A stretch of DNA of 64,000 nucleotides from Caryophanales bacterium UBA4682 (GTDB lineage Bacteria > Bacillota_I > Bacilli_A > RFN20 > CAG-288): contig DHKY01000014.1 in NCBI GenBank assembly GCA_002404995.1, forward strand, positions 148,097 through 212,096, written 5' to 3'. The notes beneath the pieces are model-generated. The model was not told the DNA's origin. It saw only the letters and a program-made list of their open reading frames with translations, and did not search any database. Shown here in pieces: positions 9,564 to 17,856 of this stretch; the stretch's first letter is position 1; each line of letters starts with the position of its first letter. Position numbers and translations under genes: made by a program.

Positions 9564-10835
9564 TTAAACGTCTAAACGGACTTCCTCACTCGGCTCCGGG
9601 AAAGAAAGAGTTGCCGTTGTCTTTGGATCGAAGACATAGCTCTTCTTCCTATCGATATAGAGCTTGATATCATCTCCGCTCTTAACGAAATACTTCGATG
9701 GAATACGGGCAATGGCCTGTTTTCCTGAAAAGTCAAAGTAAAGATACAGCTCGGAGCCAAGATATTCAGCAATCTTGACATGGACTTTGAAGATGCAACT
9801 CGGATCAAGGAAAGCAACATTCTCGCTAGTGACAAGTCCGATGGATTCCGGACGGATACCAAGTTCGGTCTTCTGACCATTCAAGGAATCAAGCTGGTGG
9901 TCTTTATTCAGAGTCGAAGAAACATCAATCTTGTTACCGCCGAGAATAAGATAAGAATTTCCATCCTCCAAGGAAATATCGACAGGAAGGAAATTCCTCT
10001 CTGGAGAACCGATGAACCCTGCAACGAACTTATTACACGGACGTTCGAAGAGATTCCGCGGGGTATCGAACTGCTGGACCACACCATGATCTAAGACAAC
10101 AATACGATCGGCAATCGTCCTAGCTTCGGTCTGATCGTGGGTAACATAGACGAAGGTCGTATCAAGCTGCTTGTGTAGCAAGGAAATCTGGCTGCGCCTT
10201 TCCGTACGAAGCTTGGCATCAAGGTTCGAGAGCGGTTCATCAAGAAGGAAGACCTTCGGTGAACGGACCCTCGCACGTCCTAGAGCAACACGCTGACGTT
10301 GACCGCCGGATAGATTGGCAGGTTTACGATCAAGATACGGTTCCAAATCGAGAATCTTAGCAACCGTATGAACCTTGACATCGATTTCTTCTTTGGTATA
10401 ACGCTTCGAAGTGCGAACCGCATTCAAGAACTTTTCCTCTGTCTGCTTATCCATGTTCTTCCTGCGGACAATCGCAGTGGCAAGTTCCCTGCGGGATGCG
10501 ATTTCACGTTCCGTGAGCTTACGCACTTTGAGAGGGAAAGCAATGTTCTTATAGACTGTCCTGTTCGGATACAAAGCATAGCTCTGGAAGACCATTGCAA
10601 TGTCACGGTCACGAGCTGGAACATCATTGACTTTCTTTCCATCGATACGAAGCGTACCGCTGGTAATATCCTCCAGTCCGGCAATCCTGCGGAGAGTTGT
10701 AGATTTACCGCAGCCGGAAGGTCCGACGAGGATGATGAATTCCTTATCGTTGATTTTGAGGTTCAGATTCGGAATCACCGGTTTCTTAGCACCGGGATAG
10801 ACTTTGACAACGTTTTCGAATTCAATGCTAGCCAT
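9564..10835 (-). CDS. CUT1 sugar ABC transporter ATPase (MalK/MsmK/UgpC type)
   Basis: A 423-residue cytoplasmic ATPase that energises the two permeases encoded just upstream. Walker A GPSGCGKST spans residues 38-46, followed by TLRMIAGLEDITSG. The signature is LSGGQRQRVALGRAMVR, Walker B VFLLDEPLSNLDAKL, the H-loop THDQTEAMT, and a C-terminal OB-type regulatory domain (about 290-423) is typical of MalK. Four or more family methionines are AGG (e.g. 10686-10688 and 10119-10121, complement) while neighbouring arginines are CGT or CGC. An extra ~40-residue segment lies between the Q-loop region and the signature (about residues 107-150). The start has an AAAGGAGA site. It may also serve other CUT1 permeases, as MsmK-type ATPases do. 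Confidence 0.95.
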   Translation of the reverse strand: MASIEFENVVKVYPGAKKPVIPNLNLKINDKEFIILVGPSGCGKSTTLRRIAGLEDITSGTLRIDGKKVNDVPARDRDIAMVFQSYALYPNRTVYKNIAFPLKVRKLTEREIASRRELATAIVRRKNMDKQTEEKFLNAVRTSKRYTKEEIDVKVHTVAKILDLEPYLDRKPANLSGGQRQRVALGRARVRSPKVFLLDEPLSNLDAKLRTERRSQISLLHKQLDTTFVYVTHDQTEARTIADRIVVLDHGVVQQFDTPRNLFERPCNKFVAGFIGSPERNFLPVDISLEDGNSYLILGGNKIDVSSTLNKDHQLDSLNGQKTELGIRPESIGLVTSENVAFLDPSCIFKVHVKIAEYLGSELYLYFDFSGKQAIARIPSKYFVKSGDDIKLYIDRKKSYVFDPKTTATLSFPEPSEEVRLDV

Positions 10836-10850
10836 AACGCTTTCTCCTTT

Positions 10851-11969
10851 TTAGCCTTTCACTGCACCGGCAGTAACACCTTTAATGATGTACTTCTGTC
10901 CAAAGAGATAGAAGACGACAATCGGAATCCTAGTGAGGACAATCCTTGCCCTCCTCCTAGCATAGTCGGTGGAGCCATACGAACCGGAAGCGACCATCTG
11001 AATCGCAACCGGTATTGTGGTCTTTCCGATTGTACTACCTAAAACCCTATTCGGAAGCAGATAATCGTTCCAGATCCACCTGACATTCAGGATAGCAATG
11101 GTAATAGTAGTCGGCTTTAGGATTGGGAAGACAAGGGTGAAAAAGGTCTGAATCGGATTGCATCCGTCGATCCTGGCAGCTTCCTCGATTTCAATCGGAA
11201 CGCTCTTTACAAAGCCAGAGTACCTGAATACGGATAAGCCGGCACCGAAACCGACATAGATAACTATGATGCCCAACAAGTTGTTGAGTTTCCATGCCGA
11301 AGCAATCTGATTCATCGGAAGCATGACAAGCTGGAAAGGAACTACCTGGGAGAAGAGGATGACATAATAGATCAGCTTTGTCCACCAGGTCTTAACACGG
11401 GTAATGAACCATGCAGTCCTGGAGCAGAAGAGAAGAATAAAGATGGTAGAGAAGATCGTGATGAAGAGAGAGTAGCCAAGACAGTTGAGGAATTTCGAAG
11501 TGACGAAGCCACGCTGGAAGTTGTCGAATCCGACAAAGGTTTCTGCCGTAGGGAAGTTCAGAGGATTCGTTGCGATTTCGCCATTGGACTTGAAGGAGTT
11601 CCTTAACACAACAAGAATCGGAATAAAGACAATCGCAGCAACAATGGTAAGGAAGACATAAATGAGGGTATTGGTAATATTTTCCTGGACTCGTTTATTC
11701 GCATTCTTCTTTACCGATTCCGGAAGGAAAGTAGGATCTGCTTTAGCTGCTAATTTCAACTCCATGAAGAGATAGCGTCCGACTTCTTTCGGATTCCCCG
11801 GAAAACCGTATTTTTCAAGGATTTGTTTGTTTCCGTGTTTCCTAGCAATACAGTCATCGTAGAGAACCGCAATAGAGTCCGACTTATCATAGCCTATAGA
11901 CTCATTAACAGCGATGGCGTCAAAAATATGAAAATCAAAGTTATTCTTTTGTTTTTCTTTCTTTTTCAT
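10851..11969 (-). CDS. CUT1 sugar ABC transporter permease (MalG type)
   Basis: An inner-membrane permease subunit. The family core has about six helices and the EAA loop EEAARIDGCNPIQTFFTLVFP, which docks on the ATPase, and it ends in KGVTAGAVKG as is usual for MalG-type proteins. Three consecutive AGG codons (10950-10958, complement) fall in the last helix, giving YAMMMAMIVLTMIPIVVFY; read as Arg they would destroy the helix. ATG 11969 is chosen because it follows the MalF stop by one base (translational coupling) and GGAGG is upstream; an extended start would overlap MalF. The 372-residue protein is longer than a usual MalG (~280) because of a ~90-residue hydrophilic N-terminal extension before the first helix. 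Confidence 0.93.
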   Translation of the reverse strand: MKKKEKQKNNFDFHIFDAIAVNESIGYDKSDSIAVLYDDCIARKHGNKQILEKYGFPGNPKEVGRYLFMELKLAAKADPTFLPESVKKNANKRVQENITNTLIYVFLTIVAAIVFIPILVVLRNSFKSNGEIATNPLNFPTAETFVGFDNFQRGFVTSKFLNCLGYSLFITIFSTIFILLFCSRTAWFITRVKTWWTKLIYYVILFSQVVPFQLVMLPMNQIASAWKLNNLLGIIVIYVGFGAGLSVFRYSGFVKSVPIEIEEAARIDGCNPIQTFFTLVFPILKPTTITIAILNVRWIWNDYLLPNRVLGSTIGKTTIPVAIQMVASGSYGSTDYARRRARIVLTRIPIVVFYLFGQKYIIKGVTAGAVKG

Positions 11970-11970
11970 A

Positions 11971-12822
11971 TTAGGCTTCGACCTCCTTTCTTCTTGTTGC
12001 CATGACCTGCAATCCGGAGATGGCAGCGACAATCAGGAAGAACACAACTGCCTTCGCCTGCTGGGGTCCAAGATTACCTTTGGCAATCGGCGTAGAGACA
12101 ATATCTGCAGCGAGAAGGTTGGTCTTATCGCTGAGTCCGGAGAGGGCGAGGTTCTGATCATAGAGCTTGTAAGAATTAGATAAAGTAAGGAAAGAGCAAA
12201 TCGTGAAAGAAGGGATGACCATCGGAATCGTGACTCGCCTTGTGGTCTGGAACTTGCTAGCGCCATCGATGGAAGCGGACTCATTCAGATCCGTCGGGAC
12301 ATTCCTCAATGCAGCGATATAAATAATCATCCTATAACCGACCTGTTGCCAGTTCCTTAAAATAACAAGGCCAAAGAAGGAAAGCCAGGGATTCACCGAA
12401 AGGTTCAGGTTCTTATCAATCAGCTGAAGAATACCATTAAGCCTGACACGCCAGATATAGCCAAGAATGATACCACCAATCAAGTTCGGCATAAAGAAGA
12501 TGGAACGATAGGTATTCGATCCTTTTAGTCCTTTTGTCAAAAGAAGGGCAAGCCTAAAGGCGTTGAAGTTGATGGTCAGAATCGAAATCATGGCAAACAG
12601 AGTCGTACGTCCAAGAGAGGACCAGAAGGTTGGCATTCCGTATTCCGTACTAAATGCTTTCTGATAGTTCTCAAATCCTGTCCATGACCAGTTGTTGACT
12701 GCTTTGTATTTCGTGAAGGAGAAGAAAAGACCCCTGAAGAACGGAATGAGGAACGCAATCGTGAAGCAGATCAGAAGCGGAAGGAGAAACACAGCCGCAT
12801 ATTTTTTGTAGTATTTTTGCAT
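11971..12822 (-). CDS. CUT1 sugar ABC transporter permease (MalF type)
   Basis: A 283-residue, six-helix membrane permease. Family landmarks are RSIFFMPNLIGGIILGYIWRVMLN, the VGYMMIIYIAAL helix, the EAA-type loop ESASIDGASKFQTTMRVTIP and LSNSYKLYDQNLALS. In YIWRVM-LN the Arg is CGT and the Met is AGG. In TTMRVTIP the order is AGG (Met) then CGA (Arg). It pairs with the downstream MalG-type subunit to form the translocation pore. It follows the binding-protein gene with a 91-base gap that contains a strong hairpin. Confidence 0.94.
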   Translation of the reverse strand: MQKYYKKYAAVFLLPLLICFTIAFLIPFFRGLFFSFTKYKAVNNWSWTGFENYQKAFSTEYGMPTFWSSLGRTTLFAMISILTINFNAFRLALLLTKGLKGSNTYRSIFFMPNLIGGIILGYIWRVRLNGILQLIDKNLNLSVNPWLSFFGLVILRNWQQVGYRMIIYIAALRNVPTDLNESASIDGASKFQTTRRVTIPMVIPSFTICSFLTLSNSYKLYDQNLALSGLSDKTNLLAADIVSTPIAKGNLGPQQAKAVVFFLIVAAISGLQVMATRRKEVEA

Positions 12823-12844
12823 AATTGGCTATCCCTTTCAAACC

Positions 12845-12881
12845 GAACAAAGCTACTAGAGTATTTCCAGTAGCTTTGTTC
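12845..12881 (-). promoter_or_regulatory. Intercistronic hairpin between binding-protein and permease genes
   Basis: A 13-base perfect stem, GAACAAAGCTACT paired with AGTAGCTTTGTTC, encloses an 11-base loop. No T-run follows on the coding strand, so it is not a classical terminator. Its position after the binding-protein gene suggests a 3' mRNA stabiliser or partial terminator that lets the binding protein be made in excess, as at E. coli malE-malF. Confidence 0.7.
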
Positions 12882-12913
12882 ATGATTTTCAATCGTTCAG
12901 AAACGAAACTTAT

Positions 12914-14251
12914 TTACTTCGACTGAGCAGCGAGCTGTTTCCACTTTGCCTTGGTGTTGGTGACAAGGGCAGTCCATTTCTCATCGGAGAAGTTTCCGTT
13001 ATAGTAATCCTTTAAGGAATTGACCAGGTCAGCACGCTGATTGTCAGTGCTCGGAACAAGCGGGAAGTCCCAAGCGACAGACTGGACACCGTCTTTGTTC
13101 ATCCAAGTGACGACTTCCTTGAGAAGAGGATCCGTCGGTTTGAATTCATCGGTGTTGAATCCCTTGTACGGAGCATTGAATTTCAGATCAGAGACGACAT
13201 ATTTCTTTCCGTCTCCGTTGAAGAGATAGTTGAGGAACTTAGCAGCATTTTCCTGCTTCTTGCTGCTGGACTTCTTGTTGATGCACCAGAAGGCCTCTGT
13301 GCCGATGCAAAGACCCTGAGTGGATTCCTTGACATTGTCATTGTTTAATCCGCAGTAGAGAGGAAGCCTGCGGAGGTCGGAATTAGCAACATTTCCGCCT
13401 TTGGTGAGATCTGCAGTAGCCCAGTTTCCGTTCTGAACCATTGCGACTTTCTTAGTTGCGAAGGCGTTTGCTTCACCTTCCCAGTTGGAAGCAACCATTT
13501 GGCCGCCGTTCCTAGTAGAATTCTTGGCATAAAGGTCGATAAGGTTACGATAGTTCTGGTTGCAGGAGAACTGGATTTCATCCGGAGTAGAAGTTGCGGA
13601 TGCACCAAGTTCACCAACCAATGCCCTATTGAAAGTATGTCCGGTGAGACGCCAAGAGGTCGAACCGTCAAGTCCAGAAGGAGCAAAGACACCATCAAGA
13701 CCAAGCTCAGTCTTATGGGCCTGCCTATCTTCGACAACAGCCTTTAACTGAGTATAAGACTTAATGTCATCCATCTTAGTGACGCCTTCAATGGTAGCTT
13801 TAGTAGAAAGAGCGAAATAAGCATCCGTGATGGACTTGTTATAGATGATGCCATAGCCTTCCTCAGTGACCGGGATAGCTTTGACCTTGCCGTCGATCTT
13901 GCAGGCAAGAGAAGAATCCGAAAGTGCTTTATAGACATCAGTAGTATCTAAATCGGCAATATAGTCTTCCCAGTTGCCATAGCCAACAGGTCCATTAATC
14001 TGGAAGATATCCGGAGATTCAGCAGTAGAAACAAGTTTACGTAATGTGTTTTCATATTCTCCGTTTGCTGCTGTTTCAACCTTTAATTCAATGCCAAGGT
14101 CTGCTTTGACTGCGGCTTGGATGTTTCCCCAAGACTGTGCAAGTTCTGGTTTGAAGTTAAGGATCTTGATGCTGTTATCATCACCCTTTTTGCATCCAAC
14201 CATAGATGCACTGAATAACGCCACAAAAGCTAATGCTCCTAATTTTTTCAT
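12914..14251 (-). CDS. Sugar ABC transporter substrate-binding lipoprotein (MalE type)
   Basis: A 445-residue extracellular solute-binding protein family 1 lipoprotein. MKKLGALAFVALFSASMVGC is the lipobox signal. ANGEYENTLRKLVSTAESPDIFQINGP is the typical N-lobe segment, VTEEGYGIIYNKSI the hinge/ligand region, and MVASNWEGEANAFATKKVAMVQNGNW the family C-lobe signature with sugar-stacking aromatics. First gene of the operon (binding protein, permease, permease, ATPase, DUF624); AGGAGG lies 9 bases before the ATG. The ligand cannot be told from the sequence. The 36-residue type II signal and the absence of a membrane helix elsewhere fit a surface-tethered receptor. Confidence 0.93.
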   Translation of the reverse strand: MKKLGALAFVALFSASMVGCKKGDDNSIKILNFKPELAQSWGNIQAAVKADLGIELKVETAANGEYENTLRKLVSTAESPDIFQINGPVGYGNWEDYIADLDTTDVYKALSDSSLACKIDGKVKAIPVTEEGYGIIYNKSITDAYFALSTKATIEGVTKMDDIKSYTQLKAVVEDRQAHKTELGLDGVFAPSGLDGSTSWRLTGHTFNRALVGELGASATSTPDEIQFSCNQNYRNLIDLYAKNSTRNGGQMVASNWEGEANAFATKKVAMVQNGNWATADLTKGGNVANSDLRRLPLYCGLNNDNVKESTQGLCIGTEAFWCINKKSSSKKQENAAKFLNYLFNGDGKKYVVSDLKFNAPYKGFNTDEFKPTDPLLKEVVTWMNKDGVQSVAWDFPLVPSTDNQRADLVNSLKDYYNGNFSDEKWTALVTNTKAKWKQLAAQSK

Positions 14252-14780
14252 TTTACAATCCTCCTTGTATGAAAAAATATTTTTGGATGTGCATTTGGAA
14301 TTCGTAAAGAATTTCCTTGCATATCCACCATCTAGGCTCTAATACAGGATAATTGATACCCCTTTCTTGAACCGCTTACATGTTAGTCCTTGTGTTTTTC
14401 ATTGTCAAGAAGTCGGAATTTTATTTTTTGTCATTTTTTGTTTACATTTTTAGCTAGAAAAAGCTATATTTTCCTTTATTTATCGGCTTTTTAAGAAATA
14501 TAGAATGGGTAATATTTTAGTTGTTTTTTAACCTTAAATTTATTTTTAAAAAAATTTTTTGGATATTTTTTTGTACTGATTTTACCGCTTTCATCTCATA
14601 AACAAGTTCTGTTTTGAAGTTTTTTTCTTTAGGGTGAAGATTGCAAGCAATCCAAATGGTTCGTCTTTTAAACAAGCTTCAAAAGTTCCCTTTTTGTTCT
14701 GTTTTTCCTTTAATTCGTTTTTCTTCTTTTTCTCTACTTTACTCTGTGTATAATAATTAAGAAAGGAGAACAAAACGATA
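14252..14780. promoter_or_regulatory. Intergenic region upstream of transporter operon; candidate LacI/CcpA-type operator
   Basis: This 529-base AT-rich gap lies between the divergent binding-protein gene and a small membrane-protein gene. TGAACCGCTTACA (14368-14380) is an imperfect palindrome around a CG centre. It resembles sites of LacI/CcpA-family regulators, but with a length mismatch between arms. T/A runs fill 14400-14640. No ORF or RNA gene was recognised. The operator is a guess. Confidence 0.3.
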
Positions 14781-15008
14781 ATGAAATGGTTCAATAGTCT
14801 TCCAAGACTTATCCAGCTCATCCTGCTTTTGATCCCTGGTGTCAACTGGGTCATCGAAATCGTCGTCCGTGTCTCTGCTCTCATCGAAAAACCGAATGTC
14901 AATCACATTCTTGGTTTCATCTTCGGTGTCTGCATCCCGTGCATCGGCGGCTGGGTTGACTTCGTCTGGTGCTTGCTGTTCAATCACCTTCTTCTTGCTG
15001 CTAACTAA
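14781..15008 (+). CDS. Small two-helix membrane protein (75 aa)
   Basis: The product is almost entirely hydrophobic: helix 1 LIQLILLLIPGVNWVIEIVV, a short loop with charges (SALIEKPNVNH), then helix 2 ILGFIFGVCIPCIGGWVDFVWCLLF. GAAAGGAG precedes the ATG at a good distance, and a strong hairpin terminator follows 18 bases after the stop, so it is a monocistronic, real gene despite its size. Similar small proteins occur in Mollicutes-like Bacilli; the function is not known to me. A toxin-like or phage-holin-like role cannot be excluded, but no partner gene is seen. Confidence 0.75.
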   Translation: MKWFNSLPRLIQLILLLIPGVNWVIEIVVRVSALIEKPNVNHILGFIFGVCIPCIGGWVDFVWCLLFNHLLLAAN

Positions 15009-15026
15009 TCCATAGTAGCAAAAAAG

Positions 15027-15051
15027 CCACGCCTTAAATGGCGTGGTTTTT
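15027..15051 (+). terminator. Rho-independent terminator
   Basis: CCACGCC pairs with GGCGTGG around a TTAAAT loop, followed by TTTTT. It terminates the 75-codon gene upstream. Confidence 0.9.
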
Positions 15052-15155
15052 CTTTTTCCATTATAAAGAGTGAACTTTTCTGTTTTTATTACAAAAGAAC
15101 CCTTCCCATTGTTTTTGTTTCTGTATTCCTCTTCCAAAGAACAGAATTGTTAGCC

Positions 15156-16223
15156 TCATTTAGGCCGGGTAGATTCAATGGACCATTTGTCTAGCCAACG
15201 AAGGTAAGGACGCTCAGAATCAAATTGTATAGGCAGCCACACATAGTCTGCAACGGATGTATTTACCTTCTTACAATTAAAAGGCCTGAATCCTAGGGAA
15301 GCGAGTTCCAACAGATTTGCTTTATATTTTCTATTATTTGTTGATGCCGCAGCACGAATCATTCTTTCACTTGTTTTCGGGGTGAAAACCAGTTTCGGAA
15401 TCCATCGGTCCGAAAGAGCAATATATATTCCTGTTTTTGGATCAACAAAGACACTTGCTATCTGACTATGAAAGGTAGTGTTCGTATCATCTCCAACACA
15501 TAAGTCACCTAAGTCCGTGAGTTCTCCTAACGGAGAGTCTAGTTTAGCAATACGGGACTGGTTCGGAATATAGCCTGTCCTGCCACTTGTTATCCTAAAG
15601 AGTGTATTCTGAAATTCAAAAACCGCCACCCCTTCTCTGGAAAAAGGAAAATTCAAATTTTTATAATACCATTTATAGCTTCCGACAACATCCAAATAGT
15701 CCTCGCTGAGTTTGCAAGCGATGATTCCATCCTTCCTATTTGAAAAATACAAATACGCATCATTCTTTTTATCGATATAGATATCGAAGTCGCCTACTAA
15801 AAGACCGAATGGTCGGAATTCATTTTTTACGATTCGATAAGGGCCTTTGAACTCGTCTGCTTCGAGAATCATGAAAAAAGCTTCTGTCTTTGGGTTCGAG
15901 AACTTAAGGTAGCAGACGTATTTGCCATTTCTTTTATTTTTGACAATATGGGGACGGTCTAAACAGTGCGTAGGATGCAAATAAGATTTTTTACTCAGAA
16001 TAGGCTCAATCAAAAATCCTTCATCTTTCCAATCAACTAGGTTTTCTGAAGAATAATATTTGACACCATAAGTCCAGATTTTATTCTTCCCAGTCGTGTA
16101 CTCTTTATTCTCTCCATAAAAATAATAAACCCCTTTTTCATAAAAGATTCCGCCACCATGTGCCTGAACTCTTTTCTGATTTGTATCTAGCAAAGTCTTA
16201 CCAGGATATATCATACGATTCAT
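15156..16223 (-). CDS. Glycoside hydrolase family 43-like protein
   Basis: A 355-residue five-bladed beta-propeller-type glycosidase. The N-terminal HGGGIFYEKGVYYFYGENK is the first blade, as in GH43 galactosidase/arabinosidase-like proteins. DRPHIVKNKRNGKYVCYLKF and VGDFDIYIDKKNDAYLYFSN are the next blades, with acidic residues at the usual catalytic positions. SDRWIPKL matches the family GDRW-type motif, with Arg as CGA. No signal peptide is present. ATG 16223 is chosen because it lies one base after the stop of the upstream hydrolase gene. Last gene of a four-gene operon. The substrate (beta-galactan or arabinose side chains) is inference. Confidence 0.75.
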   Translation of the reverse strand: MNRMIYPGKTLLDTNQKRVQAHGGGIFYEKGVYYFYGENKEYTTGKNKIWTYGVKYYSSENLVDWKDEGFLIEPILSKKSYLHPTHCLDRPHIVKNKRNGKYVCYLKFSNPKTEAFFMILEADEFKGPYRIVKNEFRPFGLLVGDFDIYIDKKNDAYLYFSNRKDGIIACKLSEDYLDVVGSYKWYYKNLNFPFSREGVAVFEFQNTLFRITSGRTGYIPNQSRIAKLDSPLGELTDLGDLCVGDDTNTTFHSQIASVFVDPKTGIYIALSDRWIPKLVFTPKTSERMIRAAASTNNRKYKANLLELASLGFRPFNCKKVNTSVADYVWLPIQFDSERPYLRWLDKWSIESTRPK

Positions 16224-16224
16224 T

Positions 16225-17067
16225 TTATGCTTCCTCACGTGTGATAAATTCATATATATCTTGCGCAGCAATTACCTTATATTTGCCATTGAAAACATGA
16301 GGTTGCCCCTCATACACCTTCCTCGTAGCGTGCTTCTGATACTTATTGTAATGTTCATGCAAGCCTGACACTAAAGATAGGGGCGTGATTTTATCATTTG
16401 ATCCCGTTAAGATTAGCACATTCTTCCTATATTTGTTGGCATCGAACCGGGCGCCATCCGTCAAAGCCTCTGGATTGAGATTGATAGCAGGATATTGCAA
16501 AACAATAGCCCGGATATCATTATTGTGAGTTTCCGCACAAGTGGCAACTGTAGCCCCACCCATGCTACTTCCCAAAAGAAAAATATTATTTAAATCAATG
16601 AAATCAAAAGTCTTGCATTTTTCAATCACATGATTCAACTGTATCACTTGATTTAAAACTTGTTTTTCATAGGAGTCATCGACACCTCTAGGTGTTCCCT
16701 TGAAAAAGTTACCCTCTTTAGGCCCTGTGGTTTTCTTGCTCCATCCATAGAAATCGAAAGCATAGGTGGCGATGCCAGACCTAGCCAAAGATTTCAAAGT
16801 CGTATAGTCTGCGTCGTAGTGTGATTCTGCGCCATGAGCATAAATGACTAAGGGACACTTGCCCTCTTTGATCGGGATTAAGACTTTTCCATAGAGGTTG
16901 ATATCATCATATTCGACATGAACCTCTTTTTCTTTATAAGAAACTTTATTTTCACCTACACCTTTGGGAAATCCAATGTAATACCAAATACAGCAAAACG
17001 CGACAATAGCAATGACTAGAACAAAAGAAAACATTGTGACTAAAATAACAAATAAATTTTGTTTCAT
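16225..17067 (-). CDS. Membrane-anchored alpha/beta-hydrolase (S33/dienelactone-hydrolase type)
   Basis: A 280-residue protein with a hydrophobic N-terminal anchor (LFVILVTMFSFVLVIAIVAFC). The hydrolase domain has the oxyanion-hole strand LVIYAHG, nucleophile elbow GSSMGG, acid Asp in LTGSNDKITP and His in GQPHVF, a complete catalytic triad. An AGG codon in NKYM-KNVLILTG falls at a hydrophobic site. It resembles the BAAT/S33 acyl or peptide hydrolases; the true substrate is unknown. It sits between the MBL gene (4 bases) and the GH43-like gene (1 base) in one operon, so it may remove an acyl group or process a product for this pathway. Confidence 0.8.
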   Translation of the reverse strand: MKQNLFVILVTMFSFVLVIAIVAFCCIWYYIGFPKGVGENKVSYKEKEVHVEYDDINLYGKVLIPIKEGKCPLVIYAHGAESHYDADYTTLKSLARSGIATYAFDFYGWSKKTTGPKEGNFFKGTPRGVDDSYEKQVLNQVIQLNHVIEKCKTFDFIDLNNIFLLGSSMGGATVATCAETHNNDIRAIVLQYPAINLNPEALTDGARFDANKYRKNVLILTGSNDKITPLSLVSGLHEHYNKYQKHATRKVYEGQPHVFNGKYKVIAAQDIYEFITREEA

Positions 17068-17070
17068 TTA

Positions 17071-17820
17071 TTAAATTGCCTTTTTATAAATCAATTTAGC
17101 TTTCCTATATTTTGAAACAAATCCTTTGCAAATTCCTTTATCTTTATATTTTGGATTTGGTATTTCCTTTCGAATGATTTTTTTGCAGAGAAAAATATAG
17201 TCATCCACTATACTCGGGGACCTTGGAATAAAATTATGACCAGAATAGATTTTCCCAACGTCATTCTCTATCCTTACTTTTCTAAAGTGCTCTAGTGAAT
17301 CTAAATATTCCTTGACGCTTGTAGACTCATCTAATCCAAGCCATGTATCCCAAGGATTAATAAAGTCCCCAACAAATGCCGTTCTTTGCTTCGAATCGAT
17401 TATGCTTATTGATCCTTTCGTGTGGCCAGGTGTTGAGATTATATCAATTGTTCTTCCGCCTAAATCGATATTATCAAAGAAAATATCGTGCGGAATCAAA
17501 TAAGGATGATCTGATGATTTAAGAAAACGATTTCTGAAATTCAGATCTGTATGATGTTTGAAAACATCTATATCTTCTTTCTTTAAATAAACATTATTAA
17601 AGTGGAAACTTCCTCCGACATGATCGATGTGTCCATGCGTCAATATCAATATAACCGGTTTATTCGTAATTCGTGACACTATCTTTGGAAGATTTGTATT
17701 GCCATATCCGCTATCAATCAAAACTGCCTTTTCTCTTCCGACTAAAAGATAAGTTTTCACATTCCCAAAGGGACCCCATTCATTTATTCTGTAAGTATCC
17801 GAATATATTTTGTTGATCAT
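17071..17820 (-). CDS. MBL-fold metallo-hydrolase
   Basis: A 249-residue cytoplasmic metallo-beta-lactamase-fold enzyme. The metal-binding THGHIDHVGG motif, the TPGHTKGSISI histidine strand, VGDFI with its Asp, and YSGHNFI supply the usual two-metal site. The family includes glyoxalase II-like thioesterases, lactonases and other hydrolases; nothing here fixes the substrate. It follows the SGNH-hydrolase gene by 36 bases and precedes the alpha/beta-hydrolase by 3, so all act in one operon downstream of the divergent TetR gene. Confidence 0.85.
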   Translation of the reverse strand: MINKIYSDTYRINEWGPFGNVKTYLLVGREKAVLIDSGYGNTNLPKIVSRITNKPVILILTHGHIDHVGGSFHFNNVYLKKEDIDVFKHHTDLNFRNRFLKSSDHPYLIPHDIFFDNIDLGGRTIDIISTPGHTKGSISIIDSKQRTAFVGDFINPWDTWLGLDESTSVKEYLDSLEHFRKVRIENDVGKIYSGHNFIPRSPSIVDDYIFLCKKIIRKEIPNPKYKDKGICKGFVSKYRKAKLIYKKAI

Positions 17821-17856
17821 TCGACCACCTCCATGCTTGCTGCTTTCCTAGATTAT

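Noticed and set aside
10368..11042. 224-codon plus-strand ORF opposite the ABC ATPase
   Set aside because: Antisense shadow of two strongly conserved transporter genes; no ribosome binding site and no family.
14341..14400. Clear CcpA cre site upstream of the transporter operon
   Set aside because: TGTAAGCGGTTCA is one base short for the cre consensus; kept only as a weak candidate operator.
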